NCBI GenBank assembly: GCA_026075535.2
Contig: AP026550.1
Coordinates: 3,534,001 to 3,598,000, forward strand
Direction of reading: 5' to 3'
Length of the DNA stretch: 64,000 bases
DNA from: Tricholoma matsutake
Taxonomy: Eukaryota; Basidiomycota; Agaricomycetes; Agaricales; Tricholomataceae
The position numbers and the translations under genes were made by a program. The notes beneath the pieces were generated by a model that was not told the DNA's origin, made no database searches, and saw only the letters and a list, made by a program, of their open reading frames with translations. How positions within the stretch are numbered: position 1 is the stretch's first letter; each line of letters begins with the position of its first letter. Positions 22,566-34,686 of the stretch are shown here, one piece after another.

Positions 22566-24976
22566 ATGAACAACAAAGGAGGCCATCTCCCTGATGTATT
22601 TGTGTCTCTACACTTCACAAAGACAGGAGAGAGGAGTGCCAAGTCTAGACGGTGGCATATGCGATGTAATCACTGTCCAGCCACTGCACCACTTATCGAA
22701 CATCGTGATGTATGGTGTATAAAACACCTGTCTGATGCCAATAGTTGCCCAAATGTGCCTGAAAATGAATGCAGGGAGGCCCGTTTACTCATGTGGAAAG
22801 GAGGGATAGAAGTCATACAAGTTTCTGATGATGAGGACACACCTGGGCCAGGACCAGCACAGAAAAAGGCAAGAGGGCCCACAGGACAGGTAGTTGTGAC
22901 AAAGAAAGGGAAGACATCAGGATTAGATGCATTCCTTGATCGGGCGATGAGTCCAGATGAAGTTGACAGGGCAAATATTTGGCTATTGAGGTATGAAATC
23001 AACAGTTGAATCAATAACGAACAGATCCTACATCTTTCATAGATTTCTAATACATGCCAACATCCCTTTCCAGGCATCTGAGAACCCATTCTTTCTTAAA
23101 TGGGTGTTTGGCATCCGACCATCTTATGATCCAGCATCACGGTATGTTTTGATGGAGAGATACCTTCCTGCAGAGGAACAATGTGCAATCCTAGAAGACC
23201 TTGAGAGGCTGAAGGGAAGGAATAACATGACCTTTCTGCTCGATGGATGGGATGATGCAATGTGGAGGAGTGTCTATGGTAGTATTCTTGCTGAAGTTGC
23301 TGTGCACCCTGTTGTTTTGGGTCTGCAGGAAATGATGGGTAGGCGAGCTACTGCAGAGAATCTAGTCGAGGTATCAGATGGATCTCTTCAAAGAAAGGGT
23401 GTAAATGCCACTGCAGTTATAGCTGTATGCACAGACAACCCAACAACCATGCGGGCCTTCCGTTGCATCTGGATAGAAAAATATCTGTGGATTCTTGTAC
23501 ATGATCACTATCCCGGGCCCATTCAATCAGACAAGTAAACTCACATGAAGCCTAGCCACTTGCATGCTTCATGCATGGCATCAACACCATTGTTGGGAAA
23601 ATTGTTGCATATCCTGCGATCAAGACCACGATCACAAAGAATACACGCATTGTATCCTTTTTTAGATCATCACATTATTGGGGCGGTCAGTTGGGTGATG
23701 TTGCAAAAACCAAGAAGATCACTCGTGCATTGAAGACAAACACGGAATTGCGCTTCTATGCGCTGGTTTTACAGGCGATGAGTGTGCGTGAACATAAAGC
23801 TGTGTTAACGGAACTTTGCATGCGTGACGATGCCCAGAGATCTGTTTGTGGGCTAACACCAGTTGCAAAGGATGTTGTTGCAACGGTGTTCGATATCAAT
23901 CGCTGGTGTTTGACAGACCAGCTGATCCGTATCTGCAAGCCACTCATTGATGTAATCGGCGATGTCGAAGCACGGGATGCGACACTTGCCGACTGCATGT
24001 TACAACTCATTTGGGCCCACCGAGAGCTTATACATCTTAAACCGGTTGATGGGGATGATCTTGACTTTCTTGGTCATGCTCGCCATGTTGTTAACATGCA
24101 ATTCCACACAATGAACACAGATCTTCACTGGTTGGCTTTATTCCTCCATCCACTCTGCCAAAAACTAGCTATTTCTACAGCAGTACACTCTCGCAAACTT
24201 GATGATGCATATTGCATTGCGGCTCGTATTGCTAAGGGTTGGGGATGGACGAAAGTCTTGGCTGTCACTCTGATAGCTGATATTAAAACTTACTCACTGG
24301 GACGATACCTTTCCATGGCGGAACAGCAGATGTGAAGGACTGGTGGAAATCCCTTCTCATCATGGCTTCTGGCCACCCTCTAAAAGCACTTGCTATCAAG
24401 ATCTTCAGCATTGTTCCACATGCAGCCGAAGTCGAACAATTCTTTTCAAATTTAGGGGGAGTGCAGAGTGTGAAGTGCTCTTGGCTTACTATTCCACATC
24501 TGGAAACCCTGGGAATGCTCCGAAGCCATTATACATGACAACTTAACGAAGCTGCCCTAACAATGGGTAAATCCACTCAACGAAAGCATGCACATATGCA
24601 TACACAAACACAGCCCGGTATCAATGCTGAGTGAGTGGCAGTTCTTCTCGAAACCTTTACTTTGCCTGAGGCAATAGCTACTCAGGCAGTCGACGATCTT
24701 GACTTGGAAGATTATGATTCTGGGGTCACTATGGAAGAGATTGATGCTGAGTTCGATAAGCTGGATGATCAAGTATTTGCACCTGCAGACGGAGATGGAT
24801 TGAATCCAGGAGTGCTGCTGAATGAGGTATATGACCTGTCAGAGCTGGAAAATATTCGGGCGGGTACAGTGATAGCAACAGTGGATGAGGAACTTGACCT
24901 CAGCAAGGAGAAGGATGCTGGTGGGGAAATTTGGGATGAAACCTCATTGTTACGCTCATTAGGTGTAGGAAATTGA
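22566..24976 (+). pseudogene. hAT transposase, few lesions
   Basis: Exons 22566-22990, 23043-23496 and from 23556; introns of 52 and 59 bp (GTATGA...TAG, GTACAT...TAG) keep the frame. An N-terminal BED-like finger (MRCNHCPATAPLIEHRDVWC) binds DNA. The RNase H-fold core runs from FQASENPFFLKWVFG through FLLDGWDDAMWRSVY, TDNPTTMRAFRCIW, CFMHGINTIVGKIVAY and FFRSSHYWGGQLGD. The C-terminal dimerisation region is DWWKSLLIMASGHPLKALA and VPHAAEVEQFFSNLGG (about 24338-24460). Lesions: a one-base shift near 24305, TGA at 24536 and near 24630. The tail to 24976 is acidic. It is probably inactive, but little decayed. Confidence 0.85.
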
Positions 24977-25239
24977 CTGTATATACAGAATACGTGAAAA
25001 AAATGGAATTTGGGGTCTCACCAGGCATCGCCGTGCCACCTTGCCAGAGGTCTCGCCTTGCCGGCGAGTGGCGAAACCTTCAGGAGGTATTGCCCACAAC
25101 ACTACCCGTGGGCAGTTGCTCACAGCGGAAGTTGGGGGTGCTGTGGTGGTGATGGTGATGATGGTGTGGTGGCCGTGGTGGCCATTGTTGGTGTTGTTGT
25201 TGTTGTTGTCATGGTAGTCACATCATTGTAAGTTAAAAC

Positions 25240-25354
25240 CTGTAAACAATGCAAAAAATGAAGTTAGTTGAATAAAGAAAAATAAGATATGAACAAAGAA
25301 AAGCTTACCTGGGGCCCAAATGATGATCAAAGTCATTTAGGCCCATTTCGTATG
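25240..25354 (-). repeat. hAT-b right subterminal palindrome/intron module
   Basis: Minus strand: palindrome GGGCC-AAATGA/TCATTT-GGCCC at 25312-25354, then CAG|GTAAGC at 25308, a CAACTAAC branch-like site, and TTTACAG at 25240, giving a 69-bp predicted intron. The rest of 24977-25624 holds GAGCAG-like palindromes, GTT runs and the terminal repeat, with no gene seen. Confidence 0.65.
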
Positions 25355-25624
25355 CTTCATGTCACTAGAGTAGGACCTAACAAAACTGTTAGTTGTGAGA
25401 TAAGAAAGTTGAAATACTTACAAATGATGATTTTGCCGTCATTTCTCCTGATGATCAATGTCTGGCATCTTCCGCGGCCGATGACCTAAATAACTGTTGA
25501 TACCCGTGACACTGCCAAAACAGGTATGGTATGTCACAGGTCCAGCATTTTGGCAACCATACCCATACCCATCAAACCTGTGGGCCGTTTACTGTGGGTT
25601 TACCCATACCCGTGCTACACCCTA

Positions 25625-26179
25625 GATGCACTGGTGAAAGTCTGGGTCATTGGGGACATAGGTGTGATCCCTGAAATACAACAAGTCCTCCTTTTCAGTC
25701 CACTCTGCTGCATGCAAGGAAAGGGTGGATCCCTTCCTCAGTTCTTTAACAGCTCGGGCAACAACATCCTTGCGTAAACCGCTATGGTTTGCACAACAAA
25801 TGTCGCATAGGATGTCCCACTCCTCACCCTGGGGTGTGATGCCTTCCAGTGCCCAAATGGTGAACAGGTCTGGCTGCAACAACACAATGTTTTGATTGTC
25901 ATCGCTGCCATCCCCATGGTCTGCACATTGGGAGAGGGCATCGGTCTTCCCCATGCTGCGACCCAGATGGTGGTGTAAGGAGAAATTGAATCTGGATAGA
26001 TACAGGGACCAACGAGCTTGACGACAATTTAATTTCTTGGTACTTGAGATTCTTGTGATCCATCCAAATTCCCACCTTGTGTTGGGCACCCTCAAGGAAG
26101 TGTCACCATTCCTTGAGTGCACACATTATCGCCAACATCTGCTTGTCATGGATCTACTAGTTTTGCTCTACAGCACTAA
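25625..26179 (-). pseudogene. Gypsy B(-) RNase H end and linker
   Basis: From 26179 leftwards: IHDKQMLAIMCALKEW, then VGIWMDHKNLKY and NCRQARWSLYLSRFNFSLHH, the end of the Ty3/gypsy RNase H. The linker to the integrase reads LLYFRDHTYVPNDPDFHQ. Several stops and a frameshift near 26080. It starts at the ACTAA duplication of gypsy D and ends at the 8-bp duplication of hAT-b. Confidence 0.8.
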
Positions 26180-26817
26180 TGTTACAATTTTCCTTGTAAC
26201 TCATGGAACCCAACCGACCCGACTGACCGACCCGATGATCCCCTCCAGACAGGAGGCACTACCTGATTCATGCCTAGGGCATGTCCTTGACAACAGACAC
26301 ACATATGATGCATGCCAACTGCATGCATTTGATCCCCTTCCCATGGAAGGCACCCTTGACGCATGGTGACTCCATGCACCCAAACCCATTCCCACACATG
26401 CTGTGATACAACAGCCCCTTGACATGAGGTCCATGACATCGGATCCGCGACATCGGACACCTCATGCTTGGCATGAGGCTTATTGTTTCTATTCTTACTT
26501 GATACACATCTATCTCTCCAATTGAATGATAAGGACCTCCCTTGTAGTATAAGTACTGCAACTCATAGTAGGGATGTCCTTAGTTTAGATCTAGGCAATC
26601 TACAGCCTTAACTTGCAAACTCATAAACTTACTCAAAACCACTAAGGAAGCCCCTTAGTGCGTAAACCCGAACAACTCTATGCAGAAGGCCTGCTAGAGT
26701 GCACTATCTATCTTACGTCAGATGCTCTGAGTAAGACTAGTGCCGAACGACTCATCGAGGAAGCACCTCATTGAATGACATCAACTAGATCGAGTAGTTG
26801 AGGCTTTGCCCTTAACA
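26180..26817 (+). repeat. Gypsy D 5' LTR
   Basis: Starts TGTTACAATTTTCCTTGT, ends TTGCCCTTAACA. It contains palindromes around CCTCATGC/GCATGAGG and short stem-loops such as CTAAG-GAAGCCCC-TTAG. It is shorter than the 3' LTR, mainly because one palindrome unit (CATGCTGCACTGCAGCA) is missing. Confidence 0.95.
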
Positions 26818-27039
26818 TAAGATCTAAACTATCTGCTAGCCCACCTACCTAGGTGTAGGCAATACGTCTCGAAACACACCACAACAACCTGGGTCTAGAC
26901 AAACCCCAGACCGACCACCAAGAGAAGCGGAACCACAGCCAGGTTCATCTTGGTACCGATACAACAGAAGACTAGTCTGTTACTCAACCCCAGCACAGTG
27001 TTGGTTTTACAGATCAACTGAAAGACAAGGAGGAGATTT

Positions 27040-28033
27040 CCTCACCAATGAAGACTTTGAACAACCACACACACCCCTGCCTGAAACATCCACCCACCTC
27101 CTAACAGATGAAATCGACAAACTCTATAGCGAGATGTCCGAACCTGCCGCAACCACACCAATGACGTCCGCAAAGGACATTTGAATCTGATCACCCATAG
27201 ATTTCTCAGGAGAGCGGACCAAAACTGCCAAGTTCCTGCAGGAGATAGACCTATACCTGTGAATCAATGACCAGGTCTATGACACAAACAACAAAAAGAT
27301 TATCTTCACGCTGTCCTTCATGAATGGAGGGACAGCAGCTGCCTGGGCGCAGGCATTTGTCAACCATCACCAATCCGAGGGACTCAGAGAATATGCAGAC
27401 TTCAGACAGAAGGTCCTAGAAGCCTTCTCACCAATCAATGATGCCAGAACGGCAAAAACTGAGATCAAGAATCTCAAACAAGGTTCAGGGAACCTCGAAG
27501 AATATGTGGCAAACTTCTGCATCCTGAAAGACAGGACGGGAATCACAGAAGATGCAGCCATGATTGAGTACTTCATGGATGGACTGCACCCCAAATTACT
27601 GAAGAGGGTACACACAATGGAGACAGTACCCAATACTCTCAAAGGCTGGATAAAGGCAGCTTCGAAATACGAAGGCCAATGGAAATGGGCCATGGCAATC
27701 CTGGGAAAAACCAGGCAGAACCAGAAGACAAATGAAACAACAAAGAAAGGACAGCCCTCTCTTGACATCAACCGACTGACGAACCAAGAACGCATGGAAC
27801 ACCTCCAAAAGGGATTGTGTTTCATCTGCCACCAACCGGGACACCGATCGTCCGACCACAGGGATGGAAAGAACCCCACTCAAATGGGGTCAGCCCCCCC
27901 TCCCTACTGAAACCGCTTCACCCAGAAGAAGACTGGGGTGGACACCTACCAGAAGATCCGCATGATGCTGGATGAACTGGACGAAGAAGAAAAAGAACGA
28001 GCCCTCAACCTCATGGAGGAATCGGGTTTTTAG
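27040..28033 (+). pseudogene. Gypsy D Gag
   Basis: Frame 2, open from 27320 to 27910 with TGA codons before and after, ending at a TAG at 28031. The retrotransposon Gag capsid domain is clear: IDFSGERTKTAKFLQEIDLY, MNGGTAAAWAQAFVNHHQ, FRQKVLEAFSPINDARTA and VANFCILKDRTGITEDAAMI. The zinc knuckle CFICHQPGHRSSDH has His in place of the last Cys (CX2CX4HX4H). The exact start is not certain. Gag forms the particle and packages RNA. The protease-pol frame begins in another frame right after the TAG. Confidence 0.85.
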
Positions 28034-28050
28034 AACAGTGGCCTGATACA

Positions 28051-28482
28051 ATGCCAGTCACCACTGTAGTCTCCCTAGGATCTGTACTCTTAGCTACCAT
28101 GAATAGACAATCTATGCGCCTGTCTATTTGGGTAGCTGAGTCAGACAATGGGAAAGACATCGCAATGAATGCGCTCCTCGACTCTGGAGCAGGAGGAGTC
28201 TTTATTGACTCGAAATTCATCAAACAGGAAGGGATCAGGACATATCCCTTAGGCCACACCATTCGGGCCACAAACGTAGATGGAACCCTGAACAAACAGG
28301 GAACGATCACGAGATGCATGAAAGGGAGGCTCCACATCAATGGACGGAACTACCCAATGGAATACCTAGTCACTGGACTAGGCAAAGAATTGGTAATCCT
28401 GGGCCTGCCATGGCTGTGGGAGATAAACCCGATCATCGACTGGAAGAAGGGAACCTTTGAGTTCCAAGATGAAGAATGATGG
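28051..28482 (+). pseudogene. Gypsy D aspartic protease
   Basis: Frame 1. Active site NALLDSGAGGVFIDSKF at about 28165-28215, followed by NVDGTLNKQGTITR and LGKELVILGLPWLWEINP, the retropepsin fold seen in fungal gypsy elements. It stops at a TGA (28477-28479) where H has CGA. Downstream, frame 1 runs on with a second TGA before a frameshift into frame 2 near 28565. Confidence 0.87.
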
Positions 28483-28564
28483 GCTCAAATCCAATGAATC
28501 TTGGAGAAAACAAGAAGAGCCGAATGGGCCCTCCCAAACACCCTAAACCTTCCCAGGGTCGACA

Positions 28565-31500
28565 CAGGGAAGGAGGTGCCCAAAGACACGAATTCGACAC
28601 ATCATGGCCAAGACAAGACAGAGGCTCTCTGAAGAGAAAGAGAGGAGCCTTGCCTGAGCCAGATTGGCCATGGCAAAAACAAGAGAAAGACTCTCCGAAG
28701 AAAAGGAGAGAAACCTTGCCCGAGCACGACTAGCTGTGGCAAAGACAAAGGAAAGGCTTTCTGGAAAGAAAGCCAAAGAACTGAATTCCACCCAGATAGC
28801 TGTCGCAAAGACCAGGAGCAGCAGCACTCCTAAAGAAGCCAGAAACCTCAAAGCAGCACGACGTGCTGTTGCCAAGACCCAAGAAAACCAGAAGAAGAAG
28901 CAACTGGAAAAGGGCAGACACAATGAACACGACAAGACACGATGGATCTTGTGGAAGATAAAAGACTCGCTGACCTCCACAGGGGAGGAAAGCACCAGCA
29001 GATGAAACTCAAAAATGGCATTACAAGACAAGACAAGAGACCCTTGTCAGAAGGCTACCCCAATACACAATTATGGAACCCCAGATTATGGTACTACCGA
29101 CACCAGAGTACCAATGCCCAGGGAGACCCCACCTCAAGTAAAGATCGAAGAGGTACCCGATGAAGAACTATCAGCAGACACAGGCATGGAAATATGAGCA
29201 ACGAACCAGATCCCCAAACGAGATGCAATTGAGGACGACTCCATATTGATTGCATATGTACAAGGCGAACCAGTCATTGTCCTATTCAGACCAGATATAG
29301 AACTGCCCCTGATGGAGGAACATCGAGAGCCAAGATACAAGTACATCTGAAAGACAAACACGATCAACAGGCATACGAAGAGCAAAGGCTCTCCACGATA
29401 CCTACTCAACTCAGACATATGGATCAGAGCAAAGACATCCATATCTCAACGACTAGTGCATGAACAAGAGGAGGGAAAGGAAACTAGCCAACAAACCCTG
29501 GATGACCTACTGCCACCAGAATACCAGAAATACAGACAGGTATTTGAGAAAGCCGCATCCGAATGATTCCCGGAATCAAAACCGTGGGATCATGTGATCG
29601 ACTTGAAGGAAGGCTTTGTACCAAAGGATTGCAAAGTCTACCCACTGACACCGAAAGAACAAGAGAAACTCAACAAGTTTCTAGACGAAAACCTGGAGAA
29701 AGGATACATCCAACTGTCGAAATCACCCATGGCATCCCCGTTCTTCTTCATGTTGAAGAAGGACTCCAATGCTCTATGACCTTGCCAAGACTATCGCTAC
29801 CTGAACAAAGGAACGATCTGGAACAACTACCCCCTGCCACTCATCGGAGACCTCTTGGACAAGCTGAAGGGAGCGAGATTTTTCACGAAACTTGATATCT
29901 GATGGGGATATCATAACGTACGGATAAAGAAAGGAGACGAGTGGAAGGCAGCATTCAAGACTAACTGAGGGCTATTTGAGCCAATAGTGATGTTCTTTGG
30001 GCTGCAAAACTCACCGGCAACATTCCAGGCCATGATGGATGATCTCTTCCAAGATATGATGGATGAAGGATGGCTTGTCATCTATATGGACGACATCCTG
30101 ATCTTCTCGAAGACGGAAGAAGAATACCGAACCAGGACCAAAAGGGTCCTTGAACGACTGCAACAATGCGACCTCTACCTGAAAATAGAGAAGTGCAAAT
30201 TCAACGTACAGGAAGTCGACTTCTTGGGCATGATCATCAGGCCCAACAAACTTGCAATGGACAACACAAAGCTGGCTGGGATCAAGGACTGGCCCACACC
30301 AAAGACAGTGAAGGATGTAAGATCCTTCCTAGGATTTGGAAACTTCTATCAAAGATTCATCGGACACTTCACAGATCTGGCTAGACCGCTAAACAATTTG
30401 ACAAAGAAGAACCAAAAATTTGAATGGACAAACAACTGCCAACAGTCGTTCGATGCACTAAAAAGGAAGTTCAATGAAGCCCCAGTGCTGCTGATGCCAG
30501 ATGCAACAAAGCCATTTGTGGTGGAATCTGACACCTCGAAGTTTGCAACAGGTGCGGTACTCAGACAACAGGACACCAATGGAGACTGGCACCCATGCAG
30601 CTACATCTCACATTCTTTCAACAAAGCAGAAAGAAATTACGAGATATATGACAGGGAACTACTGGGAGTAATCCAAGCACTAGAGACATGGAGACACTAC
30701 CTACAGGGGACGCCATTCCCTGTGATGGTACTATCCAATCACAAGAACTTGACGTACTTCCATCAGGCCCAGAAACTGAACTGACGACAGGCTAGATGGA
30801 GCATCTACCTGTCACAATTTAACCTGAAGCTGCAACATGTACCAGGATCACAGATGGTACAATCTGACACCCTATCAAGGAGGGCAGATCATGTAGCCAA
30901 AGAAGACACAGATAACAAGGACAAGACTGTCCTCACAGATGAGTTATTTGTGAGAATGATCAATGCTGAACTCCAGGGAGCCCTGGTCTCAGCAATAATG
31001 AAGGACGACCTCGTGAATGACGCTTTACGAGCCCTGAAGAACAACGGAACTCCCCCAATCAAGTCTGCATTGGAGGACTGGAAATTTGAAGATGGCCTGC
31101 TCTTTTTCAAAGACAGATGCTACGTGCCACAGGACGAAACCCTCCGCCAAGCGATCATATGAAAATACCATGATAGCATCACGACAGGACACCCTGGACA
31201 ATGGCAAACAATTGAACTGATCTGACGTGACTACTGGTGGCCAGGAATGGCCAACTTCATTAAGAAGTACGTCAAAGGCTGCGCAAAGTGCCAGCAAATG
31301 AAAGTGAACACACACCTGACGACCCTCCCACCAACACCGATATCATCTGAGGCCAGCAGACCGTTCGAGCTGGTAATGACAGATTTCATTACGGACCTGC
31401 CCATAATAAATGGATTTGACTCAATCATGGTCATGGTAGACCATGGTCTTGTGAAGGGGGTAATTTTTTTCCCTTGCGCGAAGACGATCGATGCACTTGG

Positions 31501-32410
31501 CGCCGCAGACCTCTACCTGCACCATGTATACACAAGATTTGGACTCCCCAGAAGAATCATCTCAGACAGAGACCCTCGATTCATGTCCAAACTCTTCCAA
31601 GAACTCAGACGACTGCTCAGAATCAAGCTATCCATGAGCACCACCTATCACCCCCAGACTGATGGAGAAATGGAGCGAGTAAACCAAGAGCTAGAGGTTT
31701 ACCTCTGCATGTTCTGTTTGAACAAACCAGAAGATTGGGAGTGTTATCTCCCAACAGCAGAATTCGCGCATAACCAGAAGACGCACTCTGCAGTAAAACA
31801 TTCGCCATTTTACTTGATGATGGGATATCAACCATGCACTATCCCCACCCCTTATGAAAAGACGAACGTGCCGGCCGCCGAACAGAGAATCCAAGGACTT
31901 CTCTCTGCAAGAAGGGAAGCTCTTGCCACACACGAACTGGCCAGACAGGCTATGGCCACCCAAACAAAAGGGCGATATGAACTGTTCAAGGTTGGAGAGC
32001 AAGTATGGCTTGACTCCAAAAACCTGAAGATTGGCTACCCAATGAGAAAATTGGCGCCAAAACAAGAAGGGCCCTTCATGATTGAAGATACCCTGTCGAG
32101 AATGACATACCAATTGAAACTGCTGCCAAGATGGAAGATCCACCCGGTATTCCATGCAGCTTTACTCACGCGATACCATGAGAATGACACTCATGGGCAA
32201 AACTTCCTGACTCCACCACCTGACCACGTGGAAAGAGAAAACAAGTATGAAGTGGAAGCAATCATCGCACACAAGAAGCACGGCAAGACATGCCATTACC
32301 TTGTGAAATGGGTTGACTACCCGACATCCGAGAACACATGGGAACCCGAATCAAACTTGAAGAATGCCCCCAAGATCCTGATGGCATATAAGAAGAGGTA
32401 CCACCTCTGA
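28565..32410 (+). pseudogene. Gypsy D linker, RT, RNase H, integrase, chromodomain
   Basis: Frame 2. A Lys/Arg/Glu-rich linker with repeats of the type AKTRERLSEEKERNLARAR (28660-28900) precedes [20 protein letters not shown], the catalytic [11 protein letters not shown] (YMDD at 30083-30094), and DFLGMIIRP. RNase [18 protein letters not shown]. Integrase: finger CAKCQQMK, VMTDFITDLP, IISDRDPRFMS, TDGEMERVNQ. The chromodomain YEVEAIIAHKKHGKTCHY ... YPTSENTWEPESNL ends at TGA 32408. In-frame TGA codons at RT, RNase H and integrase all match Arg in element H. Confidence 0.9.
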
Positions 32411-32456
32411 TGAAAACCCAAAACCCCCCTTTCTTCCCACAATGACACTCCCCAAT

Positions 32457-33591
32457 ATGCCTGCCGAATGATGATTCACCTGAGAATACCTATGAAACCG
32501 ATTGAACGCTGACGCCCTTCGCGTTCACCTTGCCCACAATCCACCGAAATACCATCTGGCCAGGATGTGCTTCTACTATGCTAGCACTATCGAACAGATG
32601 GAATGAAATCTAGAAGAAGCAATGAACAATGCAGATGTCCTGGGGATTGAACAGACAATCCAGGAGATGATTGCACCATGGTCAGACAGACCGAGAATAG
32701 CTGAGGAGAGACCTCACACCCCCTTAGATCAGCACAGATGGCCACCAACCTCACTCTCGCCATTCAGCGAGCAGAACAACAGAGATGAACAACGAGCTCC
32801 CTCTGGAGGCTCCTCCCGTTCTATGAAGAACCCGAAGATTGTGCCTAGGACACCCGAAGTAGTTGACCTGACCACTCCCAAACCCGAACCACGAACCACC
32901 CAACCACCTTGGTCCCCTCCACACATGAGACATGCCAGATGTTTCATCTGCCAACAGATAGGCCACTTTGGCCTGATTTGCCAGCAATATGTCTGCAAGT
33001 ACTGCAAACAATGAGGCCCCAGACACTATAGGATGAATTGCCCGGAGAAACCGAGAAACCGATCAAAGAGAAGCCGAGCACAGACAGCAGCTCTTCTTTG
33101 ACTCAGGATATGATGATTTTGATGATGATGCAATGGGAAACATGACAGGAGAACCATATGGAAGGATTTAAGAGGCAGAGCTCAAGATGATGGCATGACA
33201 AGACAGACCCATGCTCACAGGAATTATGATCCTTGCCATCATCATTGGCACAACCCTGGCTGCAGCGGCAGCCCTAACCTTCACATTTTGCCTCTATGCC
33301 ATCTTCTGAACAAGACCTGAACCCCCGATTACAGACATTGAATTCTCCATCCTGCAACACCCCTCACTGAACCCCCCTTCCAATGACACCACCGACTCCT
33401 TGACACCACTGCCTAGGGCAGCACGAACTAGAAGAACCCGATCATGGTCCGAGTTCAGACATGAATTATTCCTCCACCGCACCCCTCGATCCCAACCCAC
33501 CCACATATCCAGACTGTACCCGATCAGACCACGGAGGAGAGACAAAGATTTAGGTCAAAGTGTGGAACTTTCGACCATAGCGGGGGGGTAA
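32457..33591 (+). pseudogene. Gypsy D third ORF: two zinc knuckles and a membrane segment
   Basis: Starts 46 bases after pol and ends with a TAA that touches the 3' LTR. It has no similarity to pol that I can see. The N-terminal half is helical (YHLARMCFYYASTIEQME ... NLEEAMNNADVLGIEQTIQE). Next come a Pro-rich stretch, the knuckle CFICQQIGHFGLIC (CX2CX4HX4C) and a second CKYCKQ...HYRMNC with six residues before the His. Near the C-terminus lies one hydrophobic segment, ILAIIIGTTLAAAAALTFTF (about 33226-33306). Several TGA codons interrupt it. The position is that of env, but the knuckles suggest a Gag-like origin. Function unknown. Confidence 0.7.
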
Positions 33592-34256
33592 TGTTACAAT
33601 TTTCCTTGTAACTCATGGAACCCGACCAACCCGACCAACCCGATGATCCCCTCCAGACAGAAGGCACTACCTGATTCATGCCTAGGGCATGTCCTTGACA
33701 ACAGACACACATACGATGCATGCCGACTGCATGCATTTGATCCCCTTCCCGTGGAAGGCACCCTTGACGCATGGTGACTCCATGCACCCAAACCCATTCC
33801 CACACATGCTGTGATACAACAGCCCCTTGACATGAGGTCCATGACATTGGACTCTCATGATCGACATGCTGCACTGCAGCACTCCATGACATCGGGCACC
33901 TCATGCAAGGCATGAGGCTTATTGTTTCTATTCTTACTTGATACGCATCTATCTCTCCGATTGGATGATAAGGACCTCCCTTGTAGTATAAGTACTGCAA
34001 CTCATAGTAGGGATGTCCTTAGTTTAGATCTAGGCAATCTACAGCCTTAACTTGCAAACTCATAAACTTACTCGAAACCACTAAGGAAGCCCCTTAGTGC
34101 ATGAACCCAAATGACTCTATGCAGAAGGCCTGCTAGAGTGCACTATCTATCTTATGTCGGACGCTCTGAGTAAGACTAGTGCTGAATGACTCATCGAGGA
34201 AGCACCTCGTCGAACAACATCAACTAGATCGAGTAGTTGAGGCTTTGCCCTTAACA
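33592..34256 (+). repeat. Gypsy D 3' LTR
   Basis: Preceded by the G-rich purine tract AGCGGGGGGGTAA. Same ends as the 5' LTR and followed by ACTAA. It carries one more palindromic unit near 33858-33890 than the 5' LTR. Confidence 0.95.
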
Positions 34257-34686
34257 ACTAAGGCTTTTGGAGTAGAGCACAACAGGGTGCCACTTCTGGT
34301 CCTCTGGAGACTGCTGAGACAACACGGCGCCCGTTGCAAAGTCAGAACTGTTGGCTTCTACACAAAAAGGGAGCAAATTGTCAGCAAAGGTAAGAATGGG
34401 AGTGGAAGCGATCATTTCCTTAAGCTTTTCGAATGCCTCCTGCTGTGCATTATTCCACCTCCATCCCTCCTTTCCTGTCAAGTTGAACAGTGGTCATGCA
34501 TGATGTGAGAAATCCTTGATAAAACACTGATGGAAATTGATGAAGCCTAGGAAAGACTTCACCTCTTTCTTGTTCATGGGCATTGGCCAAGCATGACCCC
34601 ATTCACCTTGATAGGATGCATCTCCACCTGACCCTCTGAGATAATCAGGCTGAGGTACTCAATCTTGGTCTTCTCAAACTCGCACT
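34257..34686 (-). pseudogene. Gypsy B(-) RT end and RNase H start
   Basis: Minus strand: CEFEKTKIEYLSLIISEGQ (RT thumb), then after a frameshift GKEGWRWNNAQQEAFEKLKE, STPILTFADNLLPFCVEANS, DFATGAVLSQQ and HPVVLYSKSLS, the start of the RNase H. It ends at the ACTAA duplication, and the RNase H resumes at 26179. Confidence 0.85.

Larger units (their letters stand above)
21006..25624 (+). mobile_element. hAT-b: 4.6-kb hAT transposon with transposase gene
   Basis: Termini TAGGGTGTAGCATGGG and (inverted) TAGGGTGTAGCACGGG, flanked by GATGCGCC (20998-21005) and GATGCACT (25625-25632), an 8-bp duplication with two changes. It carries a spliced hAT transposase on the plus strand with a few lesions. 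The subterminal regions hold the palindrome-plus-intron modules found in the non-autonomous hATs, on the minus strand. It splits gypsy B between RNase H linker and integrase. The shared TAGGG...GGGTA ends suggest it is related to the source of hAT-a, c, d and e. Confidence 0.9.
26180..34256 (+). mobile_element. Gypsy D: complete chromodomain Ty3/gypsy with third ORF
   Basis: LTRs 26180-26817 and 33592-34256 with TG...CA ends; perfect 5-bp duplication ACTAA at 26175-26179 and 34257-34261. Internal order: Gag, protease, repeat-rich linker, RT, RNase H, integrase, chromodomain, then a third ORF and the purine tract before the 3' LTR. It inserted in the RNase H of gypsy B. Many in-frame TGA codons lie where the sister element H has CGA. 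Confidence 0.97.

Noticed and set aside
32457..33591. Third ORF of D as a true envelope glycoprotein
   Set aside because: No signal peptide, cleavage site or fusion peptide can be seen, and the zinc knuckles argue against it. Kept only as env-position ORF.
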